The notes under the pieces: model-generated
Told to the model about the DNA's origin: nothing
The model's database searches: none
What the model saw: only the letters and a program-made list of their open reading frames with translations
DNA from: Haloprofundus salilacus
GTDB taxonomy: Archaea > Halobacteriota > Halobacteria > Halobacteriales > Haloferacaceae
Assembly: GCF_020150815.1 (NCBI RefSeq)
Contig: NZ_CP083723.1
Location: forward strand, 1,178,001-1,242,000
Direction of reading: 5' to 3'
Length of the DNA: 64,000 bases
Shown here: piece after piece, positions 52,200-60,775 of the stretch
How the letters are laid out: every line of letters starts with the position of its first letter
Numbering within the stretch: the stretch's first letter is position 1
Translations under genes and position numbers: made by a program

Positions 52200-52940
52200 A
52201 TGGCGCGAATCAACGTGCTCGCGGACGACCTCGCGTTCGACGAACCGCTGCTCGTAGAGGGGCTTCCCGGCGTCGGGTTGGTCGGCAAAATCGCCGCCGA
52301 CCACCTCGTTGAGGAGTTCGAAATGACCCACTACGCGAACGTCCACTGCGACAGCATCCCCAAGGTCGCAGTTTACCGCGACGACGACCGGGGCATCCAC
52401 CCGCCGGTTCGAATCTACGGCGACGCCGACCGGGACCTGCTGGTGCTCCAGAGCGACGTACCCATCTCGCCGCGCGCCGCCACAGAGTTCGCCGACTGCC
52501 TCGGCGACTGGTTCGACGAGGAACAACTCATGCCCATCTACATCAGCGGTCTCCCGAGAGACAAGGACGAGGAGCCGCCGGAGCTCTACGGAATCGGCAC
52601 CGGTGCGGCGGCGGCGAGACTCGACGACGCCGGCATCGACGCCCCCTCGGAGATGGGTCTCGTCTCCGGGCCGACCGGCGCGCTGCTGAACCACGCCGTC
52701 GAGAACGACATGGCCGCCGTGGGTCTCGTCGTCGAGTCGGACCCGCAGTTCCCCGACCCGGAGGCGGCCCGTGTCGTCGTCACCGAGGGGCTCAACGCGC
52801 TCACCGACTTGGACGTTCCGACCGACGACCTAGTCAACCACGCCGAGGAGATTCGCGAGGCAAAGCAGCGTCTCGCCCAGCGGCTTCGGAACGCCGAAGA
52901 CGAGAGTTCGCAGGCCCAGCCGCTGCGGATGTATCAATAA
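52200..52940 (+). CDS. PAC2 family protein (proteasome assembly chaperone-like)
   Basis: A 246-residue protein of the archaeal PAC2/COG2047 group. LVEGLPGVGLVGKIAADHLV (residues ~17-36) is the diagnostic Gly-rich stretch. It has the three-layer fold of PAC2 with SGLPRDKDEEPPELYGIGTG (~117-136) and LVSGPTGALLNHAV (~158-171). Eukaryotic relatives assemble the proteasome core; archaeal ones are usually annotated as PAC2 or 3-isopropylmalate dehydratase-like. It starts at ATG 52200. Confidence 0.88.
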   Translation: MARINVLADDLAFDEPLLVEGLPGVGLVGKIAADHLVEEFEMTHYANVHCDSIPKVAVYRDDDRGIHPPVRIYGDADRDLLVLQSDVPISPRAATEFADCLGDWFDEEQLMPIYISGLPRDKDEEPPELYGIGTGAAAARLDDAGIDAPSEMGLVSGPTGALLNHAVENDMAAVGLVVESDPQFPDPEAARVVVTEGLNALTDLDVPTDDLVNHAEEIREAKQRLAQRLRNAEDESSQAQPLRMYQ

Positions 52941-52959
52941 CCACGACCTTTTGAACTAC

Positions 52960-53078
52960 GGGCGCGCGAAGCGCGCCCTCGGCAAAAGCTCGACCAAAAG
53001 CACAGCGTCACCCCATCGGGCGCTACGCGCCTTTGAGGGTTCCTCGGCCCACTCGTTCGTTTCACTCGCTCGCGGTAC
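52960..53078 (+). repeat. Dispersed hairpin-plus-box element, copy B
   Basis: Begins 19 nt after the PAC2 stop. GGGCGCGC/GCGCGCCC (8 bp) is closed by GAA (52960-52978), then TCGGCAAAAGCTCGACC with AAAAG (52979-53000), a CACTCG-rich spacer, and CGCTCGCGGTAC (53067-53078). The last 19 nt, TTTCACTCGCTCGCGGTAC, are identical in copy C. The region 53079-53184 before grpE is otherwise simple-sequence CA/CC-rich DNA. Confidence 0.72.
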
Positions 53079-53184
53079 GACCGGTGCTGCTACCACTCCG
53101 CACCGCAGACCGCATCCACCCCTGCCTCCGCCACCGCCGTTTGTTTCTGCAATCCTTAAGCCGAACCAGCGGCACAGTCCGACT

Positions 53185-53865
53185 ATGACCGACGACGCAC
53201 CCGACGAGTCAGCGGTAGAGCAAGATACCGAGGAGCACACCGAGAAATCGGTTGCGGACGCGTCGACGGCGGACGCCGAAGTGACTGAAAGCGGCGAGTA
53301 CGCCGGCGAATCCGCCGAGGAGGAACCGACGCGCGACGCGCTCTCCGCACGCGTCGCCGAGTACGACGAGGAACTCGCCGCCGAAGTCGGCGAATTACAG
53401 AGCCGCACCGACGAACTCGAGGCCGAACTCGCCGAGAAAGACGACCGCGTCGATGAACTGGAGGCGGGTCTCCGCCGCACGCAGGCGGACTTCCAGAACT
53501 ACAAGAAGCGCGCGAACAAGCGACAGGACGACATCCGCGAGCGCGCGACGGAGGATCTCGTCTCGCGCCTCGTCGGCGTCCGCGACAACCTCCTGCGCGC
53601 GCTCGACCAGGACGAGGGAACCGACATCCGACCCGGCGTCGAGTCGACGCTCAAGGAGTTCGACCGCGTCCTCGACGACGAGAACGTCGAACCCATCGAA
53701 CCCGACCCGGGCGAGTCGGTTGACCCGCAGCGCCACGAGGTGATGATGCGCGTCGACAGCGACCACCCCGAGGGGACCGTCGCAGACGTCTACCAGCCGG
53801 GCTACGAGATGGCCGATAAGGTGATTCGTGCGGCGCAGGTCACCGTAAGCAAGGGCGACGAGTAG
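53185..53865 (+). CDS. grpE: GrpE nucleotide exchange factor
   Basis: A 226-residue chaperone cofactor. A long acidic leader (~1-70) and coiled coil (~70-115; LQSRTDELEAELAEKDDRVD) come before the core, which includes DFQNYKKRANKRQDDIRERA (~101-120) and the family C-terminal QPGYEMADKVIRAAQVTVSK (in parts, ~203-222). GrpE drives ADP release from DnaK. It begins at ATG 53185 (MTDDAPDES), whereas the earlier open frame is the repeat region. First gene of the grpE-dnaK-dnaJ cluster. Confidence 0.96.
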   Translation: MTDDAPDESAVEQDTEEHTEKSVADASTADAEVTESGEYAGESAEEEPTRDALSARVAEYDEELAAEVGELQSRTDELEAELAEKDDRVDELEAGLRRTQADFQNYKKRANKRQDDIRERATEDLVSRLVGVRDNLLRALDQDEGTDIRPGVESTLKEFDRVLDDENVEPIEPDPGESVDPQRHEVMMRVDSDHPEGTVADVYQPGYEMADKVIRAAQVTVSKGDE

Positions 53866-54003
53866 TCGACGACCGGGGTCACCGAGACAGTCTCCTCCGA
53901 AAGCGCGTCGATAAAAAGCCGCCGACCTCGTTCGGCGCGCCGAGACGAAATCGCACGAGGGGAGCGGGGTATTTTCGTCGCGGCCGCCGTTTAGTCTAGT
54001 AAC

Positions 54004-54009
54004 CTTTAA
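54004..54009 (+). promoter_or_regulatory. TATA-like element of dnaK
   Basis: CTTTAA lies 28-33 nt before ATG 54037, so dnaK can be transcribed from its own promoter besides read-through from grpE. Confidence 0.5.
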
Positions 54010-54036
54010 CCGGCGCAAACCGGTAGGTGTGGGCAA

Positions 54037-55929
54037 ATGGCGAGTAACAAGATTCTCGGTATCGACCTCGGTACCACGAACAGCGCGTTCGCGGTGATGG
54101 AAGGTGGCGACCCCGAAATCATCGTCAACGCCGAGGGCGACCGCACGACACCCTCCGTCGTGGCGTTCACCGACGACGAGCGACTCGTCGGTAAACCGGC
54201 GAAGAACCAGGCTATCCAGAACCCGGAACGGACGTTCCGTTCCATCAAGCGCCACATGGGCGACGAGGAGTTCACCGTCGACGTCGACGGCGAGGAGTAC
54301 ACGCCCGAGCAGATCTCGGCGATGATCCTCCAGAAGATCAAGCGCGACGCCGAGGAGTACCTCGGCGACGACGTGGAGAAGGCCGTCATCACGGTGCCAG
54401 CCTACTTCAACGACCGACAGCGACAGGCGACGAAGGACGCCGGCGAAATCGCTGGCTTCGACGTCGAGCGCATCATCAACGAACCGACGGCGGCGTCGAT
54501 GGCGTACGGTCTCGACGACGACTCCGATCAGACGGTGCTCGTCTACGACCTCGGCGGTGGTACCTTCGACGTCTCTATCCTCGACCTCGGCGGCGGCGTT
54601 TACGAGGTCGTCGCCACGAACGGTGACAACGACCTCGGCGGCGACGACTGGGACGAAGCCATCATCGACTACCTCGCTCAGGAGTTCAAAAACGACCACG
54701 GCATCGACCTCCGCGAGGACCGACAGGCGCTCCAGCGCCTGAAGGACGCCGCGGAGGAGGCCAAAATCGAACTCTCCTCGCGAAAGGAGACCGACATCAA
54801 CCTCCCCTTCGTCACGGCGACGGACTCCGGCCCGGTCCACCTCGAACAGTCGCTCACCCGCGCGAAGTTCGAGAGTCTCACCTCCGACCTCATCGACCGC
54901 ACCGTCGAACCGACCGAGCAGGCGCTCTCGGACGCCGGCTACTCGAAGTCCGACATCGACGAGGTCATCCTCGTCGGCGGCAGCACGCGGATGCCGCAGG
55001 TCCAGGAGAAAGTCGAAGAGCTCGTCGGTCAAGAGCCGAAGAAGAACGTCAACCCCGACGAGGCCGTCGCGCTGGGCGCGGCGATTCAGGGCGGCGTTCT
55101 CGGCGGCGAAGTCGACGACATCGTACTTCTCGACGTGACGCCGCTCAGCCTCGGTATCGAGGTCAAAGGCGGCCTGTTCGAGCGCCTCATCGAGAAGAAC
55201 ACGACAATTCCGACGGAGGAGTCGAAAATCTTCACCACGGCGGCGGACAACCAGACCTCGGTGCAGGTGCGCGTCTTCCAGGGCGAGCGCGAGATGGCGC
55301 AGAACAACGAACTGCTCGGCGAGTTCCAACTGACAGGCATCCCGCCGGCGCCCGCCGGAACGCCGCAGATCGAGGTGACGTTCAACATCGACGAGAACGG
55401 CATCGTCAACGTCGAAGCCGAGGACAAAGGCTCCGGCAACAAGGAGGACATCACTATCGAAGGCGGCGCGGGTCTCTCCGACGAGGAGGTCGAAAGGATG
55501 CAGCAGGAGGCCGAACAGCACGCCGAGGAGGACAAGGAGCGCCGCGAGCGTATTGAGGCCCGCAACGAGGCCGAGGGTGCGGTCCAGCGCGCCGAGAAAC
55601 TGCTCGACGAAAACGAAGAGAACATCGACGACGACCTCTATGCCGACATCGAGGCGGCCATCCAGGACGTCGAGGCGACGCTCGAAGACGAGGACGCCTC
55701 CACCGATGAACTCGAGGACGCGACCGAGAACCTCGCGCAAGAGCTTCAGGAGATCGGAAAGCAGATGTACCAGCAGCAGGCGCAGGCCGGTCCCGGCGGC
55801 GCGGGCGGCGCCGCGAGCGGTCCGGGCGGCGCAGGACCCGGCGGCATGGGCGGCGACGAGTCGGGCGACGGCGACGAGTACGTCGACGCCGACTTCGAGG
55901 ACGTGCAAGACGACGAGGACGAGCAGTAA
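54037..55929 (+). CDS. dnaK: Chaperone DnaK (Hsp70)
   Basis: A 630-residue Hsp70. The nucleotide-binding domain has [19 protein letters not shown] (residues ~6-24), [19 protein letters not shown] (~170-188), [17 protein letters not shown] (~310-326) and the interdomain [14 protein letters not shown] (~366-379). A substrate-binding domain and an acidic, helical lid follow (~500-580). The end is Gly/Pro-rich ([19 protein letters not shown]) and acidic. ATP-driven folding of client proteins with DnaJ and GrpE. Confidence 0.98.
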   Translation: MASNKILGIDLGTTNSAFAVMEGGDPEIIVNAEGDRTTPSVVAFTDDERLVGKPAKNQAIQNPERTFRSIKRHMGDEEFTVDVDGEEYTPEQISAMILQKIKRDAEEYLGDDVEKAVITVPAYFNDRQRQATKDAGEIAGFDVERIINEPTAASMAYGLDDDSDQTVLVYDLGGGTFDVSILDLGGGVYEVVATNGDNDLGGDDWDEAIIDYLAQEFKNDHGIDLREDRQALQRLKDAAEEAKIELSSRKETDINLPFVTATDSGPVHLEQSLTRAKFESLTSDLIDRTVEPTEQALSDAGYSKSDIDEVILVGGSTRMPQVQEKVEELVGQEPKKNVNPDEAVALGAAIQGGVLGGEVDDIVLLDVTPLSLGIEVKGGLFERLIEKNTTIPTEESKIFTTAADNQTSVQVRVFQGEREMAQNNELLGEFQLTGIPPAPAGTPQIEVTFNIDENGIVNVEAEDKGSGNKEDITIEGGAGLSDEEVERMQQEAEQHAEEDKERRERIEARNEAEGAVQRAEKLLDENEENIDDDLYADIEAAIQDVEATLEDEDASTDELEDATENLAQELQEIGKQMYQQQAQAGPGGAGGAASGPGGAGPGGMGGDESGDGDEYVDADFEDVQDDEDEQ

Positions 55930-56017
55930 CTCGACCTTCGCGCGCCGAACGACACTCGTCTCGTTCCGTGCCGAGCCATTCCGTTCAAGTAGTTCCCCGA
56001 ATAACGAGAGATAACTG

Positions 56018-57175
56018 ATGAGCGAGGACTTCTACGACGTACTCGGGGTGTCGCGCGACGCCGACGAGAACGAGATAAAACAGGCGTACCGGAAGAAAGC
56101 CGCCGAGTACCACCCGGACGTGAGCGACGACCCAGACGCCGACGAGAAGTTCAAGAAGGTCAAGAAAGCCAAGGAGGTGCTCACCGACGACGAGAAGCGC
56201 CGGATGTACGACCAGGTGGGCCACGACCGGTTCGAGGAGGCCCAGAAGCGCGGCGGCGTCGGCGGCGGCGGTGGCGGCTTCGGCGGCGGCAACCCCTTCG
56301 GCGGCGCGGGCGGCGGAGGCGGCTTCGAGGACATCTTCAACCAGTTCTTCGGCGGCGGCGCCGGCGGCAACGGGCGCAGACAACAGAACCGCCCGCGGCA
56401 GGGTCGCAACCTCCGGACGAACCTGACGCTCGACCTCGAAGACGTGTACGAGGGCGTCTCGAAGCAGGTGACTATCACGCGGCCCGAGCGTTGTTCGGAC
56501 TGCGACGGCGAAGGACACCCCGCCGACGCTGACGCCCGGACCTGCCCCGAGTGCAACGGGCAAGGACAGGTCACGCAGGTGTCGCAGACGCCGTTCGGCC
56601 GCGTCCAGCAGACGACGACCTGTCGGCGCTGCGGCGGCGACGGCGAACTGTACGACGAGACCTGCGCCACCTGCAGCGGCGACGGCGTCGTCCGCGAGGA
56701 GGTGACGCTCACCGTCGACGTGCCCGCGGGCATTCAGAACGGGCAGACCCTCCGGATGGAGCGCGAGGGCGCACCCGGCGAGAACCGCGGGCCGAACGGC
56801 GATCTGCTCATCGACGTACAGGTTCGCCCGCACGACGACTTCGAGCGCGACGGCGACGACCTCCACTACCAGCACCCCATCTCGTTCCCGCAGGCGGTGT
56901 TCGGCGCGACCGTCGAGATTCCGACGCTCGGGAGCAGCGTCGAGATGGATATCCCCGAGGGAACCCAGAGCGGCGAGACGTTCCGCCTCAAAGGGAAGGG
57001 GATGCCACGACTCCGCCGCCGCGGCGAGGGCGACCTCTACGTGCAGGTGCAAGTCGTGACGCCCGAACAGATGAGCAAAGAACAGCGCGAGGCGCTGGAA
57101 GCGTTCGCCGAGGCCGGCGGCGAGGAAGTCGACGTGAAGGAAGGCTTCTTCGAGAAGATAAAAAATTCATTCTAG
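56018..57175 (+). CDS. dnaJ: Chaperone DnaJ (Hsp40)
   Basis: A 385-residue type I J protein. The J domain is FYDVLGVSRDADENEIKQAY (~4-23) with HPD in EYHPDVSDDPD (~32-42). A Gly/Phe-rich stretch (~73-120) follows. The four zinc repeats read CSDCDGEG (~159-166), CPECNGQG, CRRCGGDG and CATCSGDG. The C-terminal substrate domain ends near GFFEKIKNSF. It activates the DnaK ATPase. Repeat copy C begins 47 nt after its TAG. Confidence 0.98.
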   Translation: MSEDFYDVLGVSRDADENEIKQAYRKKAAEYHPDVSDDPDADEKFKKVKKAKEVLTDDEKRRMYDQVGHDRFEEAQKRGGVGGGGGGFGGGNPFGGAGGGGGFEDIFNQFFGGGAGGNGRRQQNRPRQGRNLRTNLTLDLEDVYEGVSKQVTITRPERCSDCDGEGHPADADARTCPECNGQGQVTQVSQTPFGRVQQTTTCRRCGGDGELYDETCATCSGDGVVREEVTLTVDVPAGIQNGQTLRMEREGAPGENRGPNGDLLIDVQVRPHDDFERDGDDLHYQHPISFPQAVFGATVEIPTLGSSVEMDIPEGTQSGETFRLKGKGMPRLRRRGEGDLYVQVQVVTPEQMSKEQREALEAFAEAGGEEVDVKEGFFEKIKNSF

Positions 57176-57222
57176 ACCGACCTTTTATGCTGCGCTCGCT
57201 TTGCTCGCTCGGTGAAAACTCT

Positions 57223-57313
57223 CTTCGCGGCGAAGCCGCGAAGGCTTAGCAGACGCTTCGCGTCTGCTCTCGGACCAAAATCCCTCGTCGCTCGTTTCAC
57301 TCGCTCGCGGTAC
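57223..57313 (+). repeat. Dispersed hairpin-plus-box element, copy C
   Basis: Two perfect 9-bp stems: CTTCGCGGC/GCCGCGAAG with GAA loop (57223-57243) and AGCAGACGC/GCGTCTGCT with TTC loop (57248-57268). Then CTCGGACCAAAA (57269-57280), a shorter spacer, and TTTCACTCGCTCGCGGTAC (57295-57313). It sits 47 nt after the dnaJ stop and before the cupin gene, in the same orientation as copy B. Confidence 0.72.
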
Positions 57314-57378
57314 AGCGAAGGTGACGGAGGCCAGCCCCCGCGACAAACTCTCTTCCAACTGGCGGCCGATTCGTCCGT

Positions 57379-57698
57379 GTGTCCTACTCGAAAGTCAACT
57401 ACCGAGACGTCGAACCGAATGCCGACGGGATGTACTTCCTCCGCGACGCGCTCGACGCCGACGACCTCGGCGTGACGGTGCTCGACTGCGAATCGGGCTG
57501 GTCTGGGATGGAGCACGACCACGAGGAACAGGTCACGAGGAGATTTATCTGCTCGTCGACGGTGACCGTCGCCGCACCGTCGACGGTGACGACGTGACGC
57601 TCGAACCCGGCGACACCGTCCGTATCCCGCCGGACGCGACACGGCAGATTCGGGTCGGTGACGAGGCGAGTACGCTCGTGCTCGCAGGCGCACCCTAA
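57379..57698 (+). pseudogene. Cupin-domain protein with one-base frameshift
   Basis: From GTG 57379 the frame encodes [38 protein letters not shown], then leaves the cupin. The next frame carries GHEEIYLLVDGDRRRTVDGD, DVTLEPGDTVRIPPDATRQI and ends LAGAP at 57698. Adding one G near 57531 joins EEQ to GHEE and gives a complete cupin of about 107 residues with the metal-site pattern HDHEE...H. Enzyme or binding role unknown. Confidence 0.7.
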
Positions 57699-57791
57699 CG
57701 GAGCCGTCGGTCCCGTCTCGTTCGCATAGGTGAGTGTCACCATCCGATGGCGGTGCTAGACGCTACGTTACTCGGTACCGTTTAACAGTCT

Positions 57792-58985
57792 ATGAGTACC
57801 TCCGACGCCGACCGAATTCCGGTCACCGTCGTTAGCGGCTATCTCGGTGCGGGGAAGACGACGCTCGTCAACCACGTCCTCCAGAACCGACGCGGCATGG
57901 AAGTCGCCGTCGTCGTTAACGACATGGGCGAGGTGAACGTCGACGCCGAACTGCTCGCCGATGCAGCGGACAGCAGTGACGGGAACGACAGCGAGGAGAG
58001 TATCCTCGACCTCTCGAATGGCTGCATCTGCTGCGAGCTGCAGGGTGATCTGCTCGAACAAACAGCGAAACTCGCGGAGACGCGGTCGTTCGACTACCTG
58101 CTCGTCGAGTCGTCGGGTATCAGCGAACCGCTGCCGGTCGCGCGGTCGTTCGTCGAAGGGTCGCCCGAGAGCGACGTCGACCCGACCGACTACTATCGGC
58201 TAGACACCACCGTCTCGGTCGTCGACGCCTACGGCTTCTGGAAGGAGTTCGATCCGACGACTCGTAAGGAGTCGGCCTCGGTGGACCGGCCGCTCGCCGA
58301 CGTGTTCGTCGACCAGATCGAGTTCTGCGACGTGCTGCTGTTGAACAAGTGCGACATGGTGCCCGACGACGAACTCGACCGCATCGAGGCGGTGGTTCGG
58401 GAACTGCAACCCCGCGCGGACCTCACCCGGACGACGCACTCGGAGGTCGACCCCGAGCGAATCCTCGGCACCGGCCGGTTCGACGTGGACGAGGCTCGAC
58501 GGAACGTCGGCTGGAAACGCCGCCTCGCCGAGCACGAAGCGGGCCACGGCCACGACGGGGAAGGCGGCCACAAGAGCGGCGAGAGCCACGACGGCCACGA
58601 CCACGGCGATTTGACGGCCGCGGAGGCCCACGGCGTGTCGTCGTTCGTGTACGCCACGGAGGTGCCGTTTCACCCCCAACGCTTCGAGGCGTGGCTTCGA
58701 GACTGGGACGGCAGCATCGTCCGCGCGAAAGGCTTCTTCCTGCTCGCCGGACGCGAGGAGTCCGTGATGGGGTTGAGCCAGGCGGGACCGTCGGTACAGG
58801 CAGGTCCCATCGGCGAGTGGGACGACGCGGATACGCCGCGGACGCGACTCGTCTTCATCGGGAGCGAGATGGACGAGGAACGACTCCGGGCGGAACTCGA
58901 CGACTGTCTTTTAGACGAACACGAACACGCCGAACCGGCGGCACGCGACGACCCGTTCCCACTCGCGGTGACTGTCGACGAGTGA
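57792..58985 (+). CDS. CobW/G3E-family GTPase, putative metallochaperone
   Basis: A 397-residue GTPase. Walker A is VSGYLGAGKTTLVNHVL (residues ~14-30), with SNGCICCELQGDLLEQ (~75-90) the CxCC metal motif, YLLVESSGISEPLPVA (~102-117) and LLLNKCDMVPDD (~183-194). A His-rich linker (GHDGEGGHKSGESHDGHDHG, ~254-273) separates the GTPase from the C-terminal CobW_C domain. Such proteins deliver zinc or cobalt to enzymes. The His tract would buffer the metal; that is inference. Two zinc-type microprotein genes lie within 300 bp downstream. Confidence 0.92.
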   Translation: MSTSDADRIPVTVVSGYLGAGKTTLVNHVLQNRRGMEVAVVVNDMGEVNVDAELLADAADSSDGNDSEESILDLSNGCICCELQGDLLEQTAKLAETRSFDYLLVESSGISEPLPVARSFVEGSPESDVDPTDYYRLDTTVSVVDAYGFWKEFDPTTRKESASVDRPLADVFVDQIEFCDVLLLNKCDMVPDDELDRIEAVVRELQPRADLTRTTHSEVDPERILGTGRFDVDEARRNVGWKRRLAEHEAGHGHDGEGGHKSGESHDGHDHGDLTAAEAHGVSSFVYATEVPFHPQRFEAWLRDWDGSIVRAKGFFLLAGREESVMGLSQAGPSVQAGPIGEWDDADTPRTRLVFIGSEMDEERLRAELDDCLLDEHEHAEPAARDDPFPLAVTVDE

Positions 58986-59001
58986 ACTCGCTCGATTCCG
59001 C

Positions 59002-59154
59002 TCAGGCGAACTCCTCGCGGAGTTCGTCCCACGACTCGTCGAACCCGTAGTTCGCGTTCGCGGCCTTCTGCTTCCCGACCGCGTCTTGGTAGACGGCGTC
59101 GTACTGCAGCAGTTCCGTCCAGCCCTCCATCGCGTAGTTACAGTACTGGCACAT
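59002..59154 (-). CDS. 50-residue zinc-type microprotein
   Basis: It starts MCQYCNYAMEGWTELLQYDA and ends DESWDELREEFA. Its only Cys pair is CxxC at residues 2-5, so it may bind zinc or Fe-S as a dimer. It is convergent with the CobW gene, which ends 16 nt away. The promoter at 59181 is nearly the same as that of the ADH gene. Confidence 0.7.
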   Translation of the reverse strand: MCQYCNYAMEGWTELLQYDAVYQDAVGKQKAANANYGFDESWDELREEFA

Positions 59155-59180
59155 TGTCACGATAGGTACGTCCCGTTGAG

Positions 59181-59190
59181 GTTTATATCT
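59181..59190 (-). promoter_or_regulatory. TATA box of the CxxC microprotein gene
   Basis: Plus-strand GTTTATATCT (AGATATAAAC on the minus strand) lies 27-36 nt before ATG 59154. The same 12-mer GTTTATATCTAC occurs before the ADH gene. Confidence 0.6.
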
Positions 59191-59265
59191 ACCACTAGTG
59201 ACGCTTTCGCCCCGACGAAATAAGAAAATTGATAAGTAGGAGCTCGTGAGAGTCAGTCACCGACT

Positions 59266-59388
59266 GTGATAACTGGACGCTGCGACCACTGTAACTGGTC
59301 GATGCTCGCTACGTCGCACCCGGAGATGGTGCAGGCGTTTCAGACGCACCTCAGAGAGAACCACCACGACGTGTGGGTTCGCACGTAA
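59266..59388 (+). CDS. 40-residue zinc-finger-like microprotein
   Basis: From GTG 59266: VITGRCDHCNWSMLATSHPE, then MVQAFQTHLRENHHDVWVRT. The CxxC, His 18 and the HLRENHH segment form a classic Cys2His2-like site. A TATA-like TTGATAAG lies about 30-37 nt upstream. No function is known; it may bind DNA or RNA. Confidence 0.7.
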   Translation: MITGRCDHCNWSMLATSHPEMVQAFQTHLRENHHDVWVRT

Positions 59389-59417
59389 AAAAGAAGGAAG
59401 TTCGACGGTCCGTCGCC

Positions 59418-60584
59418 TTACGGTTCCAGAAGCACCTTCGTGACGCCTTCCTCGCGGTTGTCGAACCGCTCGTACATCTCCGGCGCTTCGTCGATGCCGA
59501 CGCGGTGAGAGACGACGAACGTCGGGTCGGCGCGACCTTCGATTATCATGTCACGTAGCTGTCGGTTGTACCGCTTGACGTTACACTGGCCGGTGCCGAG
59601 CGCGATGCCCTTCTCGAACAGTTTCCCGAAGTCGATGCCGAGGCGGCCCTGCGCGGCCATCTCGTCAGGCGCACCGGGGTCCGAGGGGACGTAGAGTCCG
59701 GGGATACCGAGTTTCCCCGTCGGACGGACGGTCTGAATGAGCTGATTGAGGACGACTGCCGGATTCTCCCGCGCCGGGTCGTAGGCGTCGTCGGTGACGT
59801 CGGTCTCTGGGTCGATGGCCTGATAGCCGACGGCGTCGACGCCCTTGTCGACTCCACCGCCGTGAGCGTCCTTGATCTGTTCGATGGGGTCCGAGTCCTC
59901 GAAGTTGATGGGCATCGCGTCGCAGTGCTGCTCTGCGAGTTCGAGGCGACTCGGAACTCGGTCGACGACGTAAATCTCGGACGCGCCCTGAATCTTTGCG
60001 CTGTAGGCCGCCATCAGGCCGACCGGACCCGCGCCGAAGATGGCGATGGACTCGCCGGGTTGGAGGTCGGCGAGTCGGGTTCCGTGCCACCCAGTCGGGA
60101 AGATGTCGGCGAGAAGCGCGAACGCATCCTCGTGTTCGTCGCCCTCGGGGAGCTTTAGCGCGTTGAAGTCGGCGTACGGGACGCGGAGTTTCTCGGCCTG
60201 TCCGCCCTTGTACGGTCCCATCGCGACGTAGCCGTACGCCCCGCCCGCGAAGCCGGGGTTGACGTTCGTACAGAACCCGGTGTATCCGTTCTCACAGTTC
60301 CGACAGAAGCCGCAGGCGACGTTGAACGGCAAGACGATGCGGTCTCCTTCTTCCAACGTGTCCACACCGTCGCCGACTTGCTCGACGACCCCCATGTTCT
60401 CGTGGCCAAAGACGATACCCGGATCCGCGGAGGTTCGACCCTCGTACATGTGGAGGTCCGAACCACAGATGGCCGACGTCGTAATGTCGATAACGACGTC
60501 GTTCGGGTGTTCGAGTTCCGGTTCGTCTACTTCCTCGACCGCGACTTCGTGTGGCCCTTTGTAAACCACTGCGTTCATTGACAT
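59418..60584 (-). CDS. Glutathione-independent formaldehyde dehydrogenase-type zinc ADH
   Basis: A 388-residue medium-chain dehydrogenase. The catalytic zinc ligands are in TSAICGSDLHMYEGR (residues ~36-50) and GHENMGVVE (~60-68), with the structural zinc in CGFCRNCENGYTGFC (~91-105). The NAD fold is SIAIFGAGPVGLMAAY (~178-193). YGYVAMGPYKGGQAEKLRVP and the length match the FDH group. It oxidises formaldehyde or other aldehydes with NAD. ATG 60584 starts it; a GTGAGG about 10 nt before could aid ribosome binding. Confidence 0.92.
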   Translation of the reverse strand: MSMNAVVYKGPHEVAVEEVDEPELEHPNDVVIDITTSAICGSDLHMYEGRTSADPGIVFGHENMGVVEQVGDGVDTLEEGDRIVLPFNVACGFCRNCENGYTGFCTNVNPGFAGGAYGYVAMGPYKGGQAEKLRVPYADFNALKLPEGDEHEDAFALLADIFPTGWHGTRLADLQPGESIAIFGAGPVGLMAAYSAKIQGASEIYVVDRVPSRLELAEQHCDAMPINFEDSDPIEQIKDAHGGGVDKGVDAVGYQAIDPETDVTDDAYDPARENPAVVLNQLIQTVRPTGKLGIPGLYVPSDPGAPDEMAAQGRLGIDFGKLFEKGIALGTGQCNVKRYNRQLRDMIIEGRADPTFVVSHRVGIDEAPEMYERFDNREEGVTKVLLEP

Positions 60585-60620
60585 TCGTTAGAACCTCACG
60601 TGGTAACCCATCAGACAACC

Positions 60621-60630
60621 GTTTATATCT
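60621..60630 (-). promoter_or_regulatory. TATA box of the zinc ADH gene
   Basis: Plus-strand GTTTATATCT (minus AGATATAAAC) lies 37-46 nt before ATG 60584, so this transcript has a short leader. The core is shared with the microprotein promoter at 59181. Confidence 0.6.
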
Positions 60631-60775
60631 ACTTCACGACAAATTGAGTTACTCGACGGATGTTAGCATCGAACGCAGTTGCATTACCATCAACGGTGGC
60701 CATAGTGGTAAACTCGAACCGGTCGTCCGTCGTCTCTCCTCCTCTCGGTGTGTTTTTCTTCGGTCTCTCCGTACG

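Noticed and set aside
53395-55908. Long open frame of 837 codons opposite dnaK
   Set aside because: It is antisense to an unmistakable Hsp70 gene. High GC at third positions opens such frames throughout this DNA. Its Val/Asp/Leu/Arg-rich content is typical of an antisense shadow.
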